A stretch of DNA of 17,432 nucleotides from NCBI GenBank assembly GCA_035490315.1, contig DATHET010000100.1, positions 1-17,432 on the forward strand, given 5' to 3'. Origin of the DNA: JADJQU01 sp035490315. Lineage in GTDB: Bacteria > Planctomycetota > UBA1135 > GCA-002686595. Below are positions 12,837 through 17,432 of the stretch, piece by piece (position 1 is the first letter of the stretch; each line of letters starts with the position of its first letter). The notes under the pieces are model-generated. The model ran no database searches and had not been told where the DNA came from. It saw nothing but the letters and a program-made list of their open reading frames with translations. The position numbers and the translations under genes are program-made.

Positions 12837-15044
12837 TTGAAGCACCTTCAGCCCTTCCAGACGGCCCTCGCGACCTCGGGCCTGCGTCTCGTCGCCGCGG
12901 CGATCGTCCTGGCCGGCCCCTGGGCTTCCCAGGCCGGCGCGGCGAGCGCTGCAGGCATGCCGGTGGCCTACATCGGTCCGGGCGCGGGCTTTGCCGCCGC
13001 AGGCTCCGTGCTGATCGTCGCGGGGACCTTCCTGATGGCCTTCGCCATCGTCCTGGTCTGGCCTTTCAAAGCTGTCATCCGCGTCGCGCAGATGCGCGGC
13101 CACGCCAAGCCCAAGGTCAAGCGCATCGTCGTGCTCGGGCTCGACGGATTCGATCCGGGCCTCGCTCAGCGCTTCATGGCCGAAGGCCGGATGCCGAACC
13201 TGAAGAAGCTCGCGGAGGAGGGCGTGTTCTCGCCGCTCGAGACGGCCTGCCCTTCGATCTCACCGGTCGCCTGGTCGACCTACGCGACCGGCGTCGACGC
13301 GTCGCGCCACAACATCTACGACTTCCTGACGCGCGATCCCTGCTCGTACATGCCGGTGCTGTCGTCGTCGGAGACGCACTCGCTGCCGCGCACGCTCAAC
13401 CTCGGCTTCGCGAAAGTTCCTTTCGGCCATCGCGCGAGCTGGCGGTCGCTGCAGAAGAGTCAGCCCTTCTGGAAGCTGCTCGGCGCGAACTACGTCTGGT
13501 CCTCGATCATCCGCGTGCCGATCACGTTCCCGCCGCAGCCGTTCAAGAACGGAACGCTGCTCTCTGGCATGTGCGTGCCGGACATCCAGGGCACTCAGGG
13601 CTCCTTCTCGTTCTATTCGACGAAGCAGCGGCCCGCGGGCAAGCACATCGGCGGCCAGCAATACCAGGTGCGCCGCGTCAACGGAGTCGTCGAGTCGAAC
13701 TTGACCGGCCCGCCGGACGTCGATCGCACGCCGATGAAGTGTCCCTTCACCGTCGAATTCGACGGGAAGACGCGCCGCGCGACGTTCACGATCGGCAAGG
13801 AAAAGGCGACGGTCGGCTTCCGCGAGTACACGCCGTGGATGGTCGTGCCCTTCGGCAAGATCACCGGGATCGCTCGGCTGTACGTGCAGACCTGGGAAGC
13901 GGGCGAGACCGGAGACGTCGAGATCTACGTCACGCCGATCAACATCAATCCGGACAGCCCGGTGATGCCGATCAGCCATCCCTTCGTGTACGCGATCTAC
14001 CTGGCGAAGACCCTGGGCCAGTTCGCGACGCTCGGCCTCGCCGAGGACACCTGGGCGCTCAACGAGCGCGTGATCGACGAGGAAGCCTTCCTCAAGCAAT
14101 CGTGGCTGATCTGCGAGGAGCGCAAGAAGCAGCTCTGGGAAGTGCTCGACAAGACGCGCCGCGGATTCGTGACCGTCGTGTTCGACACCTCCGATCGCAT
14201 CAGCCACATGTTCTATCGCTACCTCGATCCGACCCACCCGGCGAACGCGGGCAAGGACACGGAGAAGCACAAGAACGTGATCGCGGAGATGTACGGGAAG
14301 ATGGACGAGCTGGTCGGCGAGCTGCGCGAGAAACTCGGGCCGGATCCGGACACGGTCCTGATGGTCATCTCCGACCACGGCTTCACCAATTTCCGTCGCG
14401 GCGTGAACTTGAACACGTGGCTGCGCGAGAACGGCTACCTGGTGCTCAAGGAAGGCAGCGAGACTTCGCCCGACTGGTTCGCCAAGGTCGACTGGATGAA
14501 GACGCGCGCTTTCACGCTCGGCCTCACCGGCGTGTTCCTCAATCGCGTCGGGCGCGAAGCTCAGGGCATCGTGCCGAAATCGGACGTCGAGGCACTCGGG
14601 CGCGAGCTCAAGACGAAGCTCGAAGCCCTGCGCGATCCCGTCGACGGCCAGGCGGTGATCAAGGAAGTCTTCCTGACGCGCGAGCTGCACAAAGGGCCCT
14701 ATGCGGACATGGCTCCGGAGCTCTTGATCGGCTACCACAAGGGCTACCGCCATTCGTGGGATTGCGCGACGGGATCCGTGACGCGCGAAGTGTTCACCGA
14801 CAACACGAAGTCGTGGTCCGGTGATCACTGCGTCGATCCGCGCCTGGTGCCCGGCGTGTTCTTCTCCAACCGCAAGATCAACACCACTCGGCCGAGCCTG
14901 ATGGACATCGCGCCGACCGTGCTCGAGCAGTTCAGCGTCGAGGTGCCGGCCTACATGCAGGGCAAGTCGCTGTTCGCTCCCGCCGCCGCGCCCGCTCCGA
15001 AAGCACCGCGCAGCCCGGCCGCTCCCCAGGGAGTCGCGCGGTGA
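12837..15044 (+). CDS. Membrane-anchored type I phosphodiesterase / AP-superfamily enzyme (first of pair)
   Basis: The 735-residue product has a signal-like segment (about 15-38), the motif AYIGPGAGF (44-52), a second hydrophobic segment (about 53-77), and a large alkaline-phosphatase-superfamily domain. Visible elements: VLGLDGFDPGL (99-109) with metal ligand D103; PSISPVAWSTYATG (139-152) with probable nucleophile S142, aligning with the Thr of classic nucleotide pyrophosphatases; FDTSDRISHMFY (449-460) with ligands D453 and H457; ISDHGFTNF (511-519) with D513 and H514; and GDHCVDP with H664. Such enzymes cleave phosphodiesters or phosphomonoesters; the catalytic domain is probably extracytoplasmic. 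The start is uncertain: TTG 12837 keeps the signal segment, while ATG 12957 begins just before AYIGPGAG. It overlaps the next gene by 4 nt (GTGA) and ends in an Ala/Pro-rich tail. Confidence 0.83.
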   Translation: MKHLQPFQTALATSGLRLVAAAIVLAGPWASQAGAASAAGMPVAYIGPGAGFAAAGSVLIVAGTFLMAFAIVLVWPFKAVIRVAQMRGHAKPKVKRIVVLGLDGFDPGLAQRFMAEGRMPNLKKLAEEGVFSPLETACPSISPVAWSTYATGVDASRHNIYDFLTRDPCSYMPVLSSSETHSLPRTLNLGFAKVPFGHRASWRSLQKSQPFWKLLGANYVWSSIIRVPITFPPQPFKNGTLLSGMCVPDIQGTQGSFSFYSTKQRPAGKHIGGQQYQVRRVNGVVESNLTGPPDVDRTPMKCPFTVEFDGKTRRATFTIGKEKATVGFREYTPWMVVPFGKITGIARLYVQTWEAGETGDVEIYVTPININPDSPVMPISHPFVYAIYLAKTLGQFATLGLAEDTWALNERVIDEEAFLKQSWLICEERKKQLWEVLDKTRRGFVTVVFDTSDRISHMFYRYLDPTHPANAGKDTEKHKNVIAEMYGKMDELVGELREKLGPDPDTVLMVISDHGFTNFRRGVNLNTWLRENGYLVLKEGSETSPDWFAKVDWMKTRAFTLGLTGVFLNRVGREAQGIVPKSDVEALGRELKTKLEALRDPVDGQAVIKEVFLTRELHKGPYADMAPELLIGYHKGYRHSWDCATGSVTREVFTDNTKSWSGDHCVDPRLVPGVFFSNRKINTTRPSLMDIAPTVLEQFSVEVPAYMQGKSLFAPAAAPAPKAPRSPAAPQGVAR
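15029..15034 (+). promoter_or_regulatory. Ribosome binding site (AGGGAG)
   Basis: AGGGAG ends 6 nt before GTG 15041, inside the end of the preceding gene. It supports the GTG start and the 4-nt overlap arrangement. Confidence 0.55.
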
Positions 15045-17242
15045 ATCTTCCGCGCTGGACCGCCTATCCCGCCCTGGCCGCCTTGCTGGGCATGGCCTGG
15101 TTCGCGATCCCGCATCCGGTCAAGCACACGCCTCCCAAGCCTCGCACCCCGGCGGCGAATCCGGGCGTCGCGGCACCGGTGCACGAGCGCGTCGTCGTGC
15201 TCGGCATCGACGGCCTCGATCCGGAGCTCCTGGCGGAGACGATCCAGCGCTTCCCCGCGCTGATGACCAACTTCAGCCGCCTGATCGACGAGCAGGGGCT
15301 GCATTCGCTGAGCACCTCGACTCCGCCGCAGAGCCCGGTCGCCTGGTCGAATTTCATCACGGGACTGAATCCCGGCGGCCACGGAGTCTTCGATTTCATC
15401 CACCGCGATCCGATGACGCGCGGGCCGATTCCTTCGACGACGAAGTCGACGAACGTCTCGACACTTTCGTTGTGGGGCGACTGGCAGTTTCCGATCAGCG
15501 GCGGCGACAGCGAGTCGAACCGCACCGGCGTGGCCTTCTGGACCGTGCTCGCCAGGCACGGCATCCCCGCCGACGTCTGGCGCATGCCCGCGAATTTTCC
15601 GGTCGAGCTCGCGGACGGCCTGTCCTTCTCCGGGATGATGACGCCTGCGATCGACTCGGCGTACGGCGAGTCGACCTTCTATACGGAAGTTGCGTTGACC
15701 AGTGAATTCTCGATCGGGAAGAAGATCGAGAGCGTGCGGGTCACGTCCGACGGCAGCGTCTCCACGAGGCTCTACGGTCCCTCGAGCAGTCCGTTCAAGA
15801 AACCGGACCGGGAAGGACATGCGCAACCGGTCACGATCCCCTTGAGCGTGCGGATCGACCACGAAGCAGGAGCGGCGGCCCTCGAGGTCGACGGCCAGGT
15901 GCTCGTGCTCGAGCCCGGCGAATGGAGCGTTTTCATCCCGGTCGCCTTCCCGCTGATGCCCGCGGGACTGTCGGACGTCCACGGCATCGTGCGCTTCTAC
16001 CTGCGATCGCTCGAGCCCTTCCAGATGTACGCCTCTCCGGTGAACATCGATCCCGAGAATCCGATCACGCCGGTCAGCGAGCCCGCGAGCGCGAGCGAGG
16101 AGCTCGCGTCGCGCGACCACGGAATCGGCCCGTATTACACCCAGGGCATGCCCGAGGACGTCAGCGCGCTCAAGGCCGAGGTGCTGACCGTCCCCGAGTT
16201 CATGCGCCAGGCCGATCTCGTGCACCACGAGGGCGAGCGTATGCTCGACTACGCCCTCGATCATTACTTGAAGAAGCCCGAGGGCGGCTTCCTGTTCTTC
16301 TACTTCAGCACCGTCGATCTGTGCTCGCACATGATGTGGCGCCACGGCGACGTGAACCACCCGCACCACGATCCGGTGATCGCGGCGCAGAGCTCGGAGG
16401 AGTGGACGAAGCGCGCGGGCAGCACCTGGAAGGACTCGATCTTCGATCTGTACATCGAGATGGATCGCGTCGTCGGTCACCTGCGCGATCGCCTGCCGCA
16501 GGACGTGACGTTGATCGTCATGAGCGACCACGGATTCGCGCCGTACACGCGCAAGTTCAGCTTGAACACGTGGCTGCTCGACGAGGGCTACCTCGTCTTG
16601 AAGCCCGGGCACGAGCGCGAGAAGCTGAGCAGCGATCCGGAGGCCAAGCCGGTCTTCATCAATGTCGTCCCGGACGTGCAGGAAGCGGGCAAGCCGCTCG
16701 TAGAAAACGGCGACGTCGACTGGTCGAAGACCCGTGCTTACGGCATCGGTTTCAACGGCCTCTACTTGAATCTAGCGGGCCGCGAGAAGGACGATCCGTC
16801 CACGAAGGCCATCGAATCAGGCATCGTCACCGCGGCCGAAGCGCCGGCGCTGCTGGCCGAGATCAAGGCCAAGCTCGAGGCCTACCTCGATAACAATGGC
16901 GTGCAGGTCGTGCTGCGCTGCGACCTCGCGAGCACGGTCTACAAGGGCGCGCGCGCCCTCGAAGCCCCCGACATGATCGTCGGATACAATTCAGGCTACG
17001 ACAATTCGGACGAGGCCACGCAAGGACGCATCCCGCACGACGTGCTGTCGGACAATCTCGGCGGCACGTTCAACGGAAGCCACCTCATGGCCCCGGACGT
17101 CGTCATGGGCACCCTGCTCTCCAATCGAAAAATACTCCCCGGCTCGCACGGCCTCGAGGATCTCACGGTCGAGATCCTCGCTCGCTACGGTATTGCGCCG
17201 CAGACTGGCATGAGCGGACACCGCGTGCTCGAGCAACGTTGA
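15041..17242 (+). CDS. Membrane-anchored type I phosphodiesterase / AP-superfamily enzyme (second of pair)
   Basis: The 733-residue product has a short N-terminal hydrophobic segment (about 8-24) and a Pro-rich linker, then an AP-superfamily domain related throughout to its neighbour. Matching elements: VLGIDGLDPEL (53-63) with metal ligand D57; PPQSPVAWSNFITG (95-108) with probable nucleophile S98; FSTVDLCSHMMWRH (422-435) with D426 and H430; MSDHGFAPYTRKFSLNTWL (494-512) with D496 and H497; and NGSHLMAPDV with H681. The domain should sit outside the cytoplasm. Metal and nucleophile positions are intact, so both members of the pair look active; they probably arose by tandem duplication and then diverged. 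Activity is predicted as phosphodiesterase or phosphatase with unknown substrate; sulfate esters are possible because AP-fold enzymes are promiscuous. GTG 15041 has AGGGAG upstream. A second RHH gene follows after 28 nt. Confidence 0.85.
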   Translation: MNLPRWTAYPALAALLGMAWFAIPHPVKHTPPKPRTPAANPGVAAPVHERVVVLGIDGLDPELLAETIQRFPALMTNFSRLIDEQGLHSLSTSTPPQSPVAWSNFITGLNPGGHGVFDFIHRDPMTRGPIPSTTKSTNVSTLSLWGDWQFPISGGDSESNRTGVAFWTVLARHGIPADVWRMPANFPVELADGLSFSGMMTPAIDSAYGESTFYTEVALTSEFSIGKKIESVRVTSDGSVSTRLYGPSSSPFKKPDREGHAQPVTIPLSVRIDHEAGAAALEVDGQVLVLEPGEWSVFIPVAFPLMPAGLSDVHGIVRFYLRSLEPFQMYASPVNIDPENPITPVSEPASASEELASRDHGIGPYYTQGMPEDVSALKAEVLTVPEFMRQADLVHHEGERMLDYALDHYLKKPEGGFLFFYFSTVDLCSHMMWRHGDVNHPHHDPVIAAQSSEEWTKRAGSTWKDSIFDLYIEMDRVVGHLRDRLPQDVTLIVMSDHGFAPYTRKFSLNTWLLDEGYLVLKPGHEREKLSSDPEAKPVFINVVPDVQEAGKPLVENGDVDWSKTRAYGIGFNGLYLNLAGREKDDPSTKAIESGIVTAAEAPALLAEIKAKLEAYLDNNGVQVVLRCDLASTVYKGARALEAPDMIVGYNSGYDNSDEATQGRIPHDVLSDNLGGTFNGSHLMAPDVVMGTLLSNRKILPGSHGLEDLTVEILARYGIAPQTGMSGHRVLEQR

Positions 17243-17270
17243 CCGACAACCCCTGACCCTACGAATTCCT

Positions 17271-17432
17271 ATGTTTGGTGGCGCACCCAAGATCAAGTTC
17301 GACAAGGACCTCTACGAGCGCGTGAAGAAGATCGCGGAGATGGCGGGCTACGCATCCGCGGACGAGTTCATCGTGCACTGCGTCGAGAAGGAGCTCGCCA
17401 ACTTCGAGGGCGCGCAGTCCGACGCTGACATC
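17271..17432 (+). CDS. Ribbon-helix-helix protein, paralogue of the 3350 gene (3' end cut off)
   Basis: Fifty-four codons are present and the frame is open to the window edge. The N-terminus is MFGGAPKIKFDKDLYERVKK, followed by AEMAGYASADEFIVHCVEKEL. It aligns without gaps to the RHH protein at 3350 across the strand, turn and second helix: both have a basic (V/I)K strand, L(F/Y), G(F/Y)xS and (D/E)FIV. The pattern fits a CopG/Arc-type RHH fold; whether this copy also ends in an LGYL tail lies outside the window. ATG 17271 has no Shine-Dalgarno site. The 28-nt gap after the second phosphodiesterase suggests cotranscription. It may regulate this operon or act as a protein partner. Confidence 0.72.
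   Translation, partial: MFGGAPKIKFDKDLYERVKKIAEMAGYASADEFIVHCVEKELANFEGAQSDADI

Noticed and set aside
12707..14824. Long forward frame of about 705 residues over the first phosphodiesterase
   Set aside because: Arg/Asp-rich shadow with no motif. The frame starting at 12837 carries all AP-superfamily motifs.

Overview
The window is a GC-rich bacterial segment, most likely from Planctomycetota. The best clue is the secreted protein at 10332-11825, which ends in a roughly 130-residue four-cysteine region resembling C-terminal domains I associate with planctomycetes of the Saltatorellus / Pla163 type. Scarce Shine-Dalgarno sites, many AP-superfamily (alkaline phosphatase/sulfatase-like) enzymes and exported lipoproteins fit the same picture. 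The lineage is an inference from memory, not a search result.

Left part (1-3102): the tail of a probable pyroglutamyl-peptidase, a cysteine-synthase-family PLP enzyme, a two-CBS-domain protein, and a reverse-strand gene for a probable lipoprotein/outer-membrane barrel. These look like ordinary single genes.

Sulfate-activation operon (3350-6406): a small ribbon-helix-helix (RHH) protein, a divergent ATP sulfurylase (Sat), a short cytosolic sulfatase-like protein with Thr where sulfatases have Cys, and APS kinase (CysC). They are tightly packed (gaps of 22, 2 and 12 nt). Sat and CysC together make PAPS, the universal sulfuryl donor, so this reads as a PAPS-producing unit with an AP-superfamily enzyme built into it. 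A set of short dyads at 3251-3273 lies upstream and could be the RHH operator.

Repeat-rich cargo (6407-12660): a perfect 45-bp inverted repeat closed by GAAA lies directly after cysC. A related, smaller hairpin follows the next gene. Two copies of an identical 22-bp sequence bracket a reverse-strand operon (membrane M28 peptidase plus alpha/beta hydrolase). Then come a secreted seven-repeat FG-GAP/VCBS protein with a terminator hairpin and a Tat-type hemerythrin lipoprotein. These genes have no evident link to sulfate activation.

Right part (12709-17432): a structured leader, two long membrane-anchored type I phosphodiesterase/AP-superfamily genes overlapping by 4 nt, then the start of a second RHH gene clearly related to the first. 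The two RHH paralogues, each next to AP-superfamily genes, suggest that the PAPS operon and the phosphodiesterase operon are parts of one system: cytosolic PAPS formation plus extracytoplasmic phospho-/sulfo-ester chemistry. The intervening 6.4 kb would then be inserted cargo. That link is inference. No sulfotransferase, PAPS reductase or PAP phosphatase is visible in the window.
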